Source: Cylicocyclus nassatus (taxonomy: Eukaryota > Nematoda > Chromadorea > Rhabditida > Strongylidae). Taken from it: DNA of 64,000 nt. The stretch covers positions 18,701,676 through 18,765,675 of the forward strand of contig CATQJL010000316.1 in NCBI GenBank assembly GCA_958299035.1, given 5' to 3'. Numbering within the stretch: the stretch's first letter is position 1; each line of letters starts with the position of its first letter. Below, piece by piece: positions 23,257 through 36,435 of the stretch. The translations under genes and the position numbers were made by a program. Under the pieces are notes generated by a model. That model did not search any database. It was given only the letters and a program-made list of their open reading frames with translations, and was not told where the DNA came from.

Positions 23257-24614
23257 TTTTTTGAATAATAAAATAATAAATAGATAAAAAGTCAAGGAAG
23301 TCATAGCTTGTGGCTGGTCGCACCACAATGACAAAGTTGAAGGCTCCTTAATTCTTATTTAATTTACATAAAACGCAACCTCGTCCAACCCTTATGATAA
23401 TTCGAAATCTTGCTACCAAATTTTTCAGCAATAAGCAACGTTTGTGCATGCGTATTACGGTGACCATGAGATTATAGATGCTATAAGACTCGAAAATTGT
23501 GGTTCATTTGGTTTTTTTTGCCTCTTCAATGTATAAACTTTTTCATTTATGCGCTACATCTTTTGCACCATAAACAATAACTGTGCAGTCAACCCTCATT
23601 CTCCAAGAATTACAGAAATTTGAAGAGGTGAAACTGCTTTTGGAGAACGTTTAAATAATGTTTTGTAATCTTTGCTACATAATCAAACGCTATTGAGAAA
23701 CTTGTTTTCATGTCAAGCCGTTTTTTCAGAGGAATATTCATTTTGGTCAAAATCAGCAGCTTTTACAAGGAGAGTAAGGGCATAATGTGACTTCAGTCCT
23801 AACTCTGCTTCCATTTTTCTTATATAGGTTCTCCAAAAAATGACAATGTTTCTGCTCTGTACCGGAAGTAATGACGACATTGGAAATGACGTTGCAACTA
23901 GCTCATACTTTTAACACAAAAAGTTTTGTGAGTCATTTTAGAGCAACAACAGCCTTCATTTCTTCTAACAATGCACGAACTATGCCGTCTGAGGGAGAGA
24001 GCAAAGAGCCTAATTGCTCTTTTCGACAAAGACAATGGTGATTTATAAAGACCTCGCAAAGGAGCGCTAATTCCAGCCATTCCTGTATCCCATGGCCTTT
24101 TAACTTCGTTTTCTGACTTGAAAGCACACCCCTCTTGCTAGAACCTCTAGCTTTATCACTTCTTACTCCTATAAACGTTCACAACAATGACAAGACTGTC
24201 CTTTACCTAATTTTTCTCTCACGTGGGTTATGGCAAATTTTGCACCTCGACTTTTTGTGAGCCACTACTTTAGAAAGTTTTCGTGGTCTGCTGAGTAACT
24301 TGTGTAAACTGACCAAATGCCGAAATTAGAATATTCTAAGGACGGATTTATAAACGTAATGCCAAGGTCTTACTCCACATGCACGCTCTTCCATACGGAG
24401 GTTTAATTCCATGGTGATTCCCTCCGGAAAAAATTGTACAATCTACCATTTACTGCCTTCAATATTGTGAATCTATCTTAGGTATATGTTGAGGCTCTTC
24501 TTCAGCGTTTTGGTAATACACCTAGAAACAAGCGACTTTTTTCAAAACAACTAGCTTTGGGTCAGTCAGTAAATGCAAAACTCTGAAAATTTTATTTTTG
24601 AAAATTGGTCTTAC
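23257..24614. other. No recognised gene
   Basis: AT-rich sequence with short ORFs only; nothing supported. Confidence 0.4.
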
Positions 24615-25065
24615 AAGGGAATGGTCAGAAATCGAAGTAGCCATTCCAGACAAGGTGAGTAGCGTTAGATGCAGCATGAAGCGCTGACTCTAAATCTGTC
24701 TTCTTTATCTGCTTATCGCTTTTCTGGACGAAGTTATAAGCCATTAAAGACCATTATTTTGCTTAGGAATTATGCGTAAAATTGAAAATTTAGCCGCGCA
24801 GAGCCTCGTTCGCCTCAATGCTGGGCCAAAACATGCAGCTAACTTACCTAAAATTTTTGAAGCCAGAAGCCGAGCTAAACATGCAACAATGTGCTCAATT
24901 TTGCTGTTTTTATGTGTGATTTTTTCACAATAAAACCGCTTGTAGCTTCGTCCACAGAAGCGGGAAGCAGACAAGGAAGACAGATTCGAAGTCAGCGTTT
25001 TATACTGCATCGAATGATATACAGCTTGTTTGGTTTGGCCACTTCGACTTCTGACCATTCCCTTG
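24615..25065. mobile_element. PIF/Harbinger-type palindromic MITE
   Basis: CAAGGGAATGGTCAGAAATC at the left and the complementary end CCATTCCCTTG, with TTA duplicated (24612-24614, 25066-25068). 451 bp, non-coding; closest copy in the window to 10678-12353. Confidence 0.9.
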
Positions 25066-26029
25066 TTAGCTCGTAGGCGAAAATCTCAGAAATTAGAAGA
25101 AACTCAGCTGCGATACAGTGCCTTCCCATGCTGGTGTCATTAGGCTCCAAATAAATGCCTTTACAGCTATATAATTATGTAAAATAAGTAGAGTTTAAAG
25201 TCAGTTATTCGTTATTATTAGTTATTTCTATGCTGCGGTCATATTATTGTAACAGACGGGAAGATCAGAACAGGTCCCGATTCTTGATCAGCATTCTCTT
25301 TTCTGATAGCTATGAAAAGCATTTGACACCACAGAATTTACATGCAGATTCTTTGATCTATCAGTTATTGCTCATTCAAAAGAATTGTGTGCGGCTTACC
25401 TGTCATTAATGGGCTTCCAAATACACCAGCAACGAATTAAATTTAAAAATCGTGATTAAAGAGTAGATGAAAGAAAAGAAACTTTATTCACAAAATTTAG
25501 AATTGCGCGTACCAACACTTAAACGTTTTTTTGCGAGAAATTTATTCATTTGCCCATATACATTATTTTAAGAAATACAGACAAGAAAGCGACGCTCCTT
25601 AAAACGTGTATCGTTATACTAGACTGCCTCTTAAGGTGCTGTTCTTCTGTATAGGAACGCTGCAAAACCTGCGCTGTAAAACCAACCACACCTTCTTAAC
25701 GTACGCCTTCTAAATCTTCGCTCGCCCTACGACCCTATCATCCTATGGTTACAACTCAATGTCACTTTTCCATGGTACTGTGTAAAACTAATTTTAATCT
25801 TCCAATATGTTGGATAATTGTAATTTTGAAAAAAGAAATTTCTGATTTTCATCTAATACTTTAATTTGTTCATTTGACTGTATGGATTTGACACTCCGAG
25901 TTTAGAGATTACACTGCTTTGTATGCAAAGCAGTGTGATCTTTAAACTATGTAATCTCTAAACTGTATCCTAAACGTACCTGTCTTTGAAAGAATTGCTT
26001 TCATGACGTACACGTAGCTGAACATATTA
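25066..26029. other. No recognised gene
   Basis: One small perfect hairpin (GATTACACTGCTTTG...CAAAGCAGTGTGATC, about 25911-25945); otherwise unassigned. Confidence 0.4.
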
Positions 26030-27004
26030 GGTTGATGCATAATTCCTGCACCAAAATAGGTACAGGCCGCAATAATATGGTATAATCCTATATGCCAAAT
26101 AGAATTCGATACACCATTAGATAGAGCAAACTCAGCTCTACAAGATAGTGCTCAAAAATCTGTACCAGCTTTGATCCAAGCGAAGTTTTAAGCCGAAAAC
26201 TGAAAAAAACCATGCTTTCGAAAACCTTAAGACCAATCAAAACAAAACTGTAACTTCGTTCAAAAAGCTCCTAAAAATTTCTCTCTTGTTCACGCCTAGA
26301 CATTCCACGTAAGACATTTATCTATGCGGTTGCTGTATTTTTTCCCAGCTAGACGATGAGAAAACGAAGGTTTTCATGTTTTTCCCAAGACAATGCTGCG
26401 ATGTTCTAGCACTGACAGTTGTATACTATAGGCCCTTAGAAGCGTGAGTGTGGATTTTCAGCTCTTTACATCAACTGCTTTACGAGAGATATCGAATTTT
26501 CAACAAGTAGGCAAGAAAAATTCGGATAAGAAGAGCTAGATTCGTCATTTCTTGTGAACTAGCAGTTTTAGAAGACTAAAAATGTAAAGTTTTACTACTA
26601 ACGGCATGTACTATACAACTGTTGATGCTAGAACATCTCAGCACTAAATTTCGCAAAAACATGAAAAACTTCGTTTTCTCATCATCCAGCTGGGAAAAAA
26701 ATACAGCAACCGCATAGATAAATATCTTACGTGGAATGTCTACGCGTGAGCAAGAAAGAAATTTTGTAGGAGCTTTTTGAACAAAATTTCTGTTTTGATT
26801 GGTCCTAAGGTTTTCAAACGCATGATTTTTTCAGTTTCCGGCTCAAAACTTCGCGTGGTTTAAAGCGGGTACAGATTTTTGAACACTATCTTGTAGAGTT
26901 AAGTTCGCTCTATCTAATGATGTATTGAATCCTATTTGAGATATAGGATTTTACCAGATTATTGCGGTCTGTACCTATTTTTTTGCAGGAATTATGCATC
27001 AACC
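26030..27004. mobile_element. Tc1/mariner-type palindromic element, 975 bp
   Basis: Ends GGTTGATGCATAATTCC and its complement, flanked by TA (26028-26029, 27005-27006). Inverted arms of about 410 bp each surround a short centre. No transposase. Confidence 0.85.
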
Positions 27005-29001
27005 TAATAATTGCATAACATAACTGCTTACATTCTCATCATCTTCTATAAACTTTTCCCTATATAGATAAGTGTTAGTGACTCTCATTGCTATCAAGCC
27101 CGCTATAACATTATTTCCTTTTGACAACGATTTTTCTAGAAGCATTTTATTTTGTATGGACGCAGGAGGACTTACAAACAAGCTTTGGTTACGTAGCGGA
27201 ACACAGTATGAACCGTGTTCTGCGCCTTTAACTTTTGTTCAAAATTTCATGTCAATTATGACATGTAAATGGTTGAGATTTCATAAATTGCAGAGTATCC
27301 TAAAGTCTCCATTCTCAGCTTGCAGTGTTAGAACTTAAGAATCACGTAGTTACGATTTCAGATAAATTTTACAGAATGCTGCTACAAGAATGTGCTGCTG
27401 CTCACAGAATGTGCAAAATTTACGTGATTATTGCGGAATCACGCGAATTACGCAAACTACAAGCGCGTTAAATTCCTTCGGAATGAATATACCTCGTTTC
27501 CGGAAGCAACTTGTGTTCAGCACGTCAAGGCGAATTTTTGGATGTACAGCATGTCCTAGATATTCCGTTTCCGGTTTTCTCAAATTCTTCTGCCTAGGTT
27601 CTTTCGAGTTTTTCATGAACCGTTTGTAAGCTCCAGCGAGTCTTGGAGGCAGACTAGACTTCGTTAGGAGATAAAAGCACAGAGGTACCTTCTCCCAAAC
27701 TATTCCTTGTACAGGATGCTGCCAAGACAACTATTCAATCTGGAGCATATACTTCGATTACATAAGATTTTTGGTTTGGACTATTGGTTATGGACTATCC
27801 TCGCTCTAAAATCTATACTTAGGCAGGAAGACAGATCTGTATTGTTGAATTTTCTTCGTTTCTGCTCCCAGTTATTCTAAAACTGCTTTATAAATAATTT
27901 CGTCTCAATGCAAACCTCCTGTGCGTCTTCAATGTTTGAGCAATGATGTACCCGAGAGTTGTGTCTGCTTTTCTAAATTCCTAGGTCCACACTTGCGGTT
28001 ATATACGCCTTCGAGAAGTATATAGGTTTCCAAAAAGGTTCAAAGATAATTTTTCTTGAGCGAAATCAAAGGGGCTATCATTTTGTGAACCCGTAGAACC
28101 GATTCGTGCAGGTCCTTTCGCTTGTGCTTCTATATATAAGGTAGGGTCCTACGCTTTTCTTTCCTTCGAAAGCAATATGATAAACTTTGATGCTAAGCAG
28201 TCCAGCTGGATACATCTCAAATAATCCTTTTGATTTTCGAAACGCTGCTCTTTCTGAAGTCTAGGTTCAAAAATGTAGAACACTGGACTCTCAGTTCCGT
28301 AATGTCCTAAGACATTTGACGAGGCCAATCATCCCTTCACTGCCTCAAAAGCTCTCAACCTGTTGCTCGTAAAAATCTACTCTCTTCATCCTCTTGCTTG
28401 TAACCTACATTCCATCTCCTTGTAGTAAGGACTACAAACAAATTTCTTCTTTGATACAACGAATTTTGCTTGGCATAGACAATGAAATGTCAGCAACATT
28501 AATGCCTCGGAAATGATGCATCTAACAAGGGATGGACACGAGTCACCGTGGTCCTTCCACGTATACAGAAATACTCGGCTCGAAATGCTAATTTTCAAAC
28601 CAATGTTTGCTGTTTGCACAGCGATTCCCTTTGAAAAAAGCAGCTAGCAAACAGTTATACGCTATTTGGGAACTTGGCCGTATTTCCTTTCCCAAGTAGA
28701 ATATCTGACTTTTAGGCACTAACAATGAATTTGAGGTTGTCAGTTTTGGTTTTCAGTTTCTATAAATAATTTGGGATAATTTGCTGGCTGCTTTCGCATT
28801 CTTCAAAACCTGTTTCACACAAGCGCAACAACATTCTACTCATAGGATATTGTTCGATGAGCTTGAATATCGGTGTGAACTTTGCCTTGTGTTCTCCTCC
28901 CCGCTGCCCAGGAGTCTCGCACGGTTTTTACGACATGAATCAGGTTGGTCAGCGCTATGCATGGCCTACCAAAACTGCATTTGATTGTAAAGTTATTATG
29001 C
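27005..29001. other. Unassigned stretch with a fragment related to the 46.8-51.8 kb palindrome
   Basis: At about 27430-27600 GCGGAATCACGCGAATTACG, CACGTCAAGGCGAA and TTTTCTCAAATTCTTCTGC resemble blocks in each arm of the large palindrome. No host exon was recognised. Confidence 0.45.
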
Positions 29002-29069
29002 CGTTCTCGTTCTTTAAATGACGAGTAAAACAGAATTCCGTTTTACCCGTCATTTAAAGAACGAGAACG
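29002..29069. repeat. 68-bp near-perfect palindrome
   Basis: CGTTCTCGTTCTTTAAATGA pairs with TCATTTAAAGAACGAGAACG, and the next bases GTAAAAC/GTTTTAC also pair around a tiny AGAATTC-like loop. It is free-standing, with no matching family seen nearby. Confidence 0.85.
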
Positions 29070-29289
29070 ACTTGAGCAAGAAATTCTGTTCACAATTGAT
29101 CCATTGGTAACTTCCTTCTCTTTTTCTGAACACGCTAGGCGCACTGCATAAATAAATTTAAAGTGTTTCACTTATATAGCCAAAGGTCGAGTACTTTCCA
29201 TAACTGATTGAAGTAAATAATATCTATACCACCTCTAAAAACACATTATGCAAAAGTGTCGTCTCTTGTACAATGCTTGGTGCATAATA

Positions 29290-30074
29290 GGTTGTCCCAT
29301 AAGTTCCGTCCGTTTTTATATTTAGTCCCTATAACTCACATTTTCTTGACTCCTAAGAAACTCTAGGATAACTTTCGATAGAGCAAGGCAAGCTCTACAA
29401 AGTGGCATTTCTGCCTAGAGTTGATTCCACCTCGAATTAAAGACCAACTTCTTTGAACACCTAGGTAACCTAAAAAATCGCACATTCGAAACTCCGCGTA
29501 AAAAATCTGTAGGTAGCTCTAATTGTTTACGTGTACACATTCTTCATCTAATTCTTATGCACATTTGCTGTATCTTTTCCAGTGCTAGAAACTCAGAAAC
29601 AGATGAGGCCGAAAATACGATAATGTTGCTTCATTCGGGTTTATTACACTACTCTCAAAATTTCTCTATATAATTATTGCTTGTGGAAAGCCAAAACTTT
29701 CTGGTTATACCTCCAAAGGCTGAAGCTATAGAATTTGTATGGGAGCATATCAGCATGGCTTTGAAATAACATATGAAGGTTATATAAGTGTACATGTGTT
29801 AGTTAGAGTGAATTAGAGCTTCCCACGAACTTTTCGAACAATGAGTCAGAGCTTCCCAAGAACTTTTCGAACAGTGTCCTGAATTTTTTTTAAGTTCTTG
29901 GGTTTTTGAAAGTTTTGCAATACAATGTTCAACCCAGTGTAGAATGCTGCGCAACTGGCTCTACCCTTTTTAGAGCTTGCTTTGCTCTATGAAAGGTGCC
30001 TCAGAGCTTTTTGATAATCAAGAAATGTGGTATGGCGATGAAAAGTGAAAAAGAACGGAATTTACGGGACAACC
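29290..30074. mobile_element. Mariner-type non-autonomous element
   Basis: Left end GGTTGTCCCATAAGTTCCGT and complementary right end ACGGGACAACC. TA is at the left (29288-29289); the right TA is mutated to TG. Mariner-like ends; no transposase reading. Confidence 0.75.
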
Positions 30075-31025
30075 TGATACAAACTCCACAATACTTTTGC
30101 AGTGAAAATGATCAATCAACTTGTTCGTTTTGTTCTGACGCTAGACCTTGACAATTTACTTTTTTGTAAACGCCTCCCACTAACAGCGTTCATTTTTCAC
30201 TGAATGAGGATAATTATCGGATTCCTCGAATAACGATAAACTCTGAATAATCGGATAGCACATATCATATGTATTGCATAAAATGGGAAACAGCAAATTC
30301 TACAGTAGTCGAAAAACTATGATTATTGCCACTTTCTGATCGACCAAACTGTAACAGCTCTATCTGCACTTTGAAATGCATGTGTTGATTTTCGTCGCTT
30401 CGTATTTCAATAATTTATGGGGATTGGCCTACATTTTGCAAATCCTTTTAACTAATCCTGTTGGAGAAAAGGAACATCTCTTGAAACCATGTTCTGTTAA
30501 GGCATGTAAAACAAAGAAGCCCCTGTGAAGCAATCTCAAGCAATTTTCAATCATTTTACATCTAGCCAAAAACTTCACAGCATATCATGTTAATTTATTT
30601 TTTGCTTCCCTTTCCTTGTTCTCTATTGCACTTTATCAGATCGGAAGATTTTATCGGATGCTACTGTCACTAATTGTGTTTAAGAACTTTTACGCTATTT
30701 CTTGCTTTTCATCTGAATATAATATGAAAAGACTGCTCCAATCCACCATTAACTTAAACATAAAAGTGAGAAACGTCATTATTTGAGAACGGTTCTTGAA
30801 AAGTTTTGATCATTTGGGTAAGAGGGTGAATCTGTCAATGCAGCAGTAAAACTCTGAGTTAATCCAGTCTTTGATCCTCAAACAGTAGCTTTGTGACTGA
30901 ATCAATCACCAATACTGCTTCTGTGATTGCGGGCATTCTCAAAAAGCAAAATTAGAAATAAATTATTTCATAAAGTGATTAGTGAAAAAGTATTGAATAC
31001 ACTGTGTGCGCATACGCACATTTTA
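30075..31025. other. No recognised gene
   Basis: Spacer between two mariner-type elements; nothing supported. Confidence 0.4.
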
Positions 31026-31889
31026 AGTTGTCCCGAAAGTTTTGTCCGTTTTTCAAAGCATTGTACAACCACGCACAATAAAGACCTGAATGAGTTTCAA
31101 CATGCGTTCGATGCAGTTTTTATTCTATTTCTTATGTGTACATTTTCGAACAACTATGCTTTTCAGATAATTGCCGAAATTCTCGGCCTGTCAATTTTAT
31201 CCGCTCAAAGTTAGGCTAATTTTGAGGAATTTCATTCCTAACTTTTGGAGAGGGTCGAGTATGGATCAGATCCAATAAAGCAATTATCGGACTACAAGGT
31301 GATACTTTTAGATTCTCCCAATCGGCTGTTCTAAACCTTCAAAAAAATTTTCCTTCGGAGGTCTCGATTTTTGGCAAAGTCATGGAACACGCAACCGCAG
31401 CAAATACACGAAAGCTTTTGAAGTTTCTGCGAACTGAAACATGATTCTTATCAAACATTATTTATGCAACATAACCAAGTTTGGTTTGCTTTGAAGAAGC
31501 ATTTTGGAATTTTCGGCACTTTTACGTGGAGACGTAATCAAAAAGCCGCGGTTTTTGTCAAATAAATGATTATACGGACTTGGTAAACGTGGCCCATGTG
31601 ATTTAAAATGGGTATAATGTAGCCAAAGGTTTGCTCTACATAACAATCAGCAGCGCTCTTTGGAAACATCAGGATAAAAACTTTCGAACTCCAGGAAAGA
31701 TTTGGCGTTGTCGCTGAGCTGCTCAGAAAGCCATGGCGATAACATTGCAAAGACGGGGTAAATCAGAGAGCAAATATAGTTGTAAAAGAAGGATAACTTT
31801 GAATCAAAATGTGCCTAAGGTCCATGGATTGGTGTTCTGTGATTTTTAGTGAACAATGAAAAAAACGGAACAAAACTTTCGGGACAACC
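31026..31889. mobile_element. Mariner-type non-autonomous element
   Basis: Left end AGTTGTCCCGAAAGTTTTGT and complementary right end ACTTTCGGGACAACC, flanked by TA (31024-31025, 31890-31891). 864 bp, no intact transposase. Confidence 0.78.
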
Positions 31890-31891
31890 TA

Positions 31892-33158
31892 ACATATAAC
31901 GGCTAGAATAATTTCACTTCACCATGCAAGTACGAAACTTTCAGGTTCAAAACTGTTATTAAGCCAAAATATTCTGTTGGAAGGCAGTTTCACGCCTCTA
32001 CTCTTACATATCACTTGTTAGAATTTCCGTCATATATCAGGTTGCTCGGAAATTAATGCACGTTTTGCTACGTTAACTTTAAAAATCCATAACTCAACCC
32101 TAACACAAGCTACCTAATCGGATAAGAACCATTGGAATCAAATTTTTTCGTGCAGGTAGCAACAATTTATAGACCTAAAGTCGATAAACTCTAAAAAAGC
32201 GTTTTCGACATCTTTTTTACTAGAAATTTAACGATATTTTCTATTAGCGAAGCCAATACTATACTAATGTAAGCTGCCCTAAGATGTGGAAAAGTCATGG
32301 TTTACTTGTTCCTAGCTGCTTAGCGTTATTCCGCGAGTTATGGGCTTGCTGTTGTGTAATCAACAAACTTCTGAATGTCGTAAAACAGCGTGTAGATTAA
32401 AAATATGCTCGAGGAAAGTGCTAGGATGTTTAACTAGCATCAGGTTGATTCTTTCGATCTTTAAAGGGTACACTATACAATTGCAAAACCATCCAGACGT
32501 CGACACCGTAGCATCAGTAGGTTGAGGAGTACGTAAGCTCTGCATGAAAAAGAGATCATAACTTACTTCGGATTAATGCTAAGCAGCTAGGAACAACATG
32601 ATTGGAATCTACGTTCCAAGCTGATTCCATATATATATATGTGTCTCATTTCAGAAGGCGAATCTAAGTTAGTATCCTTCCCTTGTTAGTTACTTTTCTT
32701 TAGCTCCTAGTACGAGGGACTTTGATGTCGATGCAGTCGGGTGCTAAAAGTCTGCGATGGCGGTAGAAGTCTCTCTTCCACATCATCTTCACCTAACTGA
32801 AGCATAACTTAAGCCTTTATTTCTGAGTTTCTTGAGAAGCAAATAATACAAAAACACATTTACCCAACTCTTCTTTTCGACTATCATCCTGCTCATTCTA
32901 CATCCTTACGTTTTTGAAGTTTGTTCAAATTCTTTCTTCTTGAGTTAGGCCATACTAATGGTCTCTTTTAAGAACTTAGAAGCTTTTCAATGATAAGAAA
33001 AGAATTTTTTTAATCCTTGAACTGTGCCTGTGCCATGGAAGTCATTTCTCCAGTATTCTCTATTGCAACATCTCCTTCTTGACAGTAACTGCGCAGATTA
33101 TTCTTTATAGCAATCATATGTGTAAAGTCTCAACTTAAACATGAAATTTTTTTTACAG
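31892..33158. other. Spacer with a decayed Harbinger-type MITE
   Basis: From about 32290 to 32685 the arms match the Harbinger MITE family (right end CCTTCCCTTG|TTA, interior GCTGATTCCATAT); the left end is lost. Nothing else recognised. Confidence 0.5.
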
Positions 33159-33214
33159 AAGCAAAATTCCGCTTCCACAGTCGGGACAAACCAATGCCGT
33201 TCATGCAGGAGTAT
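33159..33214 (+). CDS. Candidate upstream exon of the MFSD8-like gene
   Basis: 56 bases between a strong acceptor (TTTTTTTTACAG) and a perfect donor (GTATGTAAGT, cut after GTAT). Only the frame SKIPLPQSGQTNAVHAGV gives a 3' phase that joins the exon at 36436; it would add a hydrophilic cytosolic N-terminus. The start-codon exon was not found. Confidence 0.4.
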
Positions 33215-33444
33215 GTAAGTGTAGCCTACACCGTTGAAGGAGCAAAAGTATAATCAAGGTCAAGCGTAGGGTGTTAGGCGCCTGGGGTGACGCAAAGTCT
33301 AGAAATCTGGGAAATGTAATACGAACGAGGAGGGTAAAGAAGAAAAATAACAAATTTACAAATTGTCGTAGCAAATGGATTCGCTCGTGACAGATATCAA
33401 AATCAGGAAAATTTCAACAAATTCGCTTTGACCTTTTATCGTAA

Positions 33445-34402
33445 TCTTATATATAAAGCTGAATGTCTGCTTGTCTGTATGTCTGTCTGTATGTCTGTCT
33501 GTCTGTCTGTCTGTGTGTGTGTGTACGTATGTTCCGAATAGAAAATTCCATTTCTGAACCGATCCGGACCAAACTTGGCACACATACACTTCGGGCCCCG
33601 GCGGGTGTCATAGGCTACTTTTCGTCATCGATCGATATCGATTTTATCGATTTTTATCGATTTTTTTGCTGAGTTTACCTACGGGGCTGGGAGTTGGCAC
33701 AGGGGGGTAATCGAGCATGGGGATTCCGAATACAATATTGGTTTTCAGGATTATCGATTACTTTTATCGATTTTATCGATTTTTTTGCAAAGTTTGAGCT
33801 ACGGGGCTGGGAGTTCGCACAGGGGGGTGATCGAGCATGCTGATCACTCCCAAGGGGGGTGATCAGCATGCTCGATTACCCCTGTGCCAAATTCCAGCCT
33901 CCTAGCTCAAATTTTCAAAAAATCGATAAAGTCGATAAAAGTAATGGACGATCTTGAAAACTAATATTGTATTCGTAATCTGCATGCTCGATTATTCCCC
34001 TGTGTAAACTCCCAGCCCCGCAGGTCAAACTTTACAAAAAAATCGATAAATTCGATAAAAGTAATGGACGATCCTGAAAACTAATATTGTGTTCGTAATC
34101 AGCATGCTCGATTACCCCCCTGTGCAAAATCCCAGCCTCGCATGTCAAAATTTACAAAAAATCGATAAAATCAATAAAAGTAAACGATAATTCTGAAAAC
34201 TAATATTGTATTCGGAATCCCCATGCTCACTTCCCCCTGTGCCAACTCCTAGCCCTGTAGGTGAACTCTGCAAAAAATCGATAAAAATCGGTAAAATCGA
34301 CATCGATCGATAACGAAAAGTGGACTGTGACACCCGCCGGAGCCCGAAGTGTATGTGTGCCAAGTTTGGTCCGGATACGGCGGAGCCGGGTAAGCCAGCT
34401 AG
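33445..34402 (+). mobile_element. Helitron-type non-autonomous element
   Basis: Begins TCTTATATATAAAGCTGAAT after an A and ends with the GC hairpin CGGCGGAGCCG plus ...CAGCTAG before a T. This is the 5'-TC, 3'-hairpin-CTRR, A|T insertion pattern of Helitrons. A CTGT/TGTC microsatellite follows the 5' end. No Rep/helicase. Confidence 0.75.
33620..34310. repeat. Inverted tandem array rich in ATCGAT inside the Helitron
   Basis: About five or six units of 115-130 bp, each with ATCGAT-rich sequence, an AATATTG block and GCATGCTCGATTACCCCCCT. The array reverses direction near 33850, making a palindrome. Confidence 0.8.
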
Positions 34403-35101
34403 TCTACTATAACCTAAGGAGTCACGAGCATGCGTGCTAACTGTGACACCTATAAACAGCATATCTTATCAGCTCTGCATAGCCTGTGAATTATTAACAG
34501 TTATACACTACAATTTCTTCTAATGCTGTTTAGAAAGTGCCATTCTTATACTTGGCTACTTTTCCACATAAAAGTGGTCAACATTTTCTACTCTTGACAA
34601 TGTGATTATTTTAGCCTTTGCCAATAAATTTACTCCATATGCTTTCAAATAGCGGTCAAAAGTACTGCCAAAAATTCTACGTCGCGCTTATCACCTTTGC
34701 TGCTTTTATGAACTAAATCTATACAGAGAAGCAGCTCTAAGCATTAGCATAGATTCTAAAAGCTTTAGACTAGTGAATGGTGTAACAAATCTAAAAGAAA
34801 GCTGTTTCTGAGACAGTTAATGGATACAGGCACAAACATTCGAGATTCCAGGCTGCCGAAGCTTGTGGTCTCTTGTGATCTCTACCACAAATATGCATCC
34901 AAAATCTATGTTTATTGGCATCTGAATTCCGGGTGGACGTGAGCATGAGAATTCTCTTCTCACGTGCCTGTTCACAGTCATGTGGACGCAATGGAAGAAA
35001 CTGTAGCGTGGGCGAAATTCGATCAAGGACAGACATCTACAGATTATGTTTTAAAGTATTGAACTCTTTGGAAGAACCATCCGAAGGAGCAAAAGAACAT
35101 A
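34403..35101. other. No recognised gene
   Basis: Lies in the presumed first known intron of the MFSD8-like gene, if the 33159 exon is real. Confidence 0.4.
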
Positions 35102-35743
35102 CAGGGAGTCCCAAAAAATGTATCCACTGTTTGATTGTTGATAACTCTCTTATTATGAAATCTTTCGAGAAGCGGTGAGCGCCATTTTGTAGAGCTGGCT
35201 TCAACTTAGATTTACAGTATAGAGCGAATCATCGACCGCTGTTCATTACTGTAGGATTAGGGTAGAAACTTGGAACATATGGTTCATCGTGGAAAAAGCT
35301 GCCGTTTCAAAAAATTTTCAAAAAGATGTGTAAACTTGTGTAATAGGGTTTTTAGGGACGCTGAGTTCAATACTCAACTATTTTCAAGATTGCGAAGCTT
35401 TCTAAACGGTGTAAACGCACTTCTTGGGAACATTGAGAAAATGGCCGTTACTGCTTACCTCGCATAACTCTTCAGTGAAGCATCATAATAAGTTGGGAAC
35501 TTTACAGTTAGTATCAGCAACTCTGATTGGCCTAGTGTAAAAGTTTTCAGGCTGTTTTGCTTCCTTTCTGAGGCAAAATATGCCTTTCATTCGCTCTATA
35601 CTGTAGATTTAAGTTGAAGCCAGCTCTACAAAATGGCGCTCACCACTTCCCGAAAGAGCTCATAATAACAAATAAATAAACAAACAAACAAATAAGAGAG
35701 TTATTAACAATCAAACAATGGATACATTTTTTGGGACACCCTG
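35102..35743. mobile_element. Mariner-type palindromic element, 642 bp
   Basis: Ends CAGGGAGTCCCAAAAAATGT and complementary ...GGGACACCCTG, flanked by TA (35100-35101, 35744-35745). Long inverted arms; an AAATAAACAAAC microsatellite on one arm. No transposase. Confidence 0.85.
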
Positions 35744-36435
35744 TATATCGACTAATTGCTCAGAAGAACATATCTTGACCAATCAACTGTTTCTTTAATT
35801 ACGAAGCCTTGTATTGCACAACTATAGATGTACATTGTGCGAGGTTGAAGTTAAGACAAACGAAGCCCATAGAGCTACTGGGGCTATTGAACGTATCCCA
35901 ATAGCGGATAGCAGTTGACTGGTGGGAAGAATTCAAAATGCTTATTGCAGCCTAACACTTTTCTGCATTTTCATACTCGTAGGTAAAAAACTTGCTTTTT
36001 TTTACAACAATACCGATCTACTACCAAATTTCCGCTGTACCTCTACGTATCTTACGTACAAAGCTTGATTACCGCTTTTTACTAGGTTACTGCTTTTACG
36101 GTAGAAGAGATTACTAGCTATTAGAAAAGAATAAGACTTTTAGGTTTTTTGGCAACATTACACAAGTTGCCGAATAAGTAGGGATTTACAAAGTTAAGCA
36201 AACACTTCGAATTAAAAATGTCGAGGTTGAAAGCAATCAGTCATCATTGTGAGAAGTTGCGACACACTGATTTCACGTGACCGATTAAGGTGCCAATAAA
36301 ACAGATTTGACACATTCATTTTCTTTCGCTATGCGATCATCACGTCTTACAGCGATGGATACTCTTGTAATTTTGGGAACAATCTCTAAATACCTTGAAA
36401 AGCTTATCTTCAAGTATTCAAAGGCTTTATTTCAG

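Noticed and set aside
33159..33214. SL trans-splice site with start at the internal ATG (MPFMQEY)
   Set aside because: That frame does not join the 36436 exon in phase; the frame that does lacks an ATG, so the segment is kept only as a candidate internal exon.
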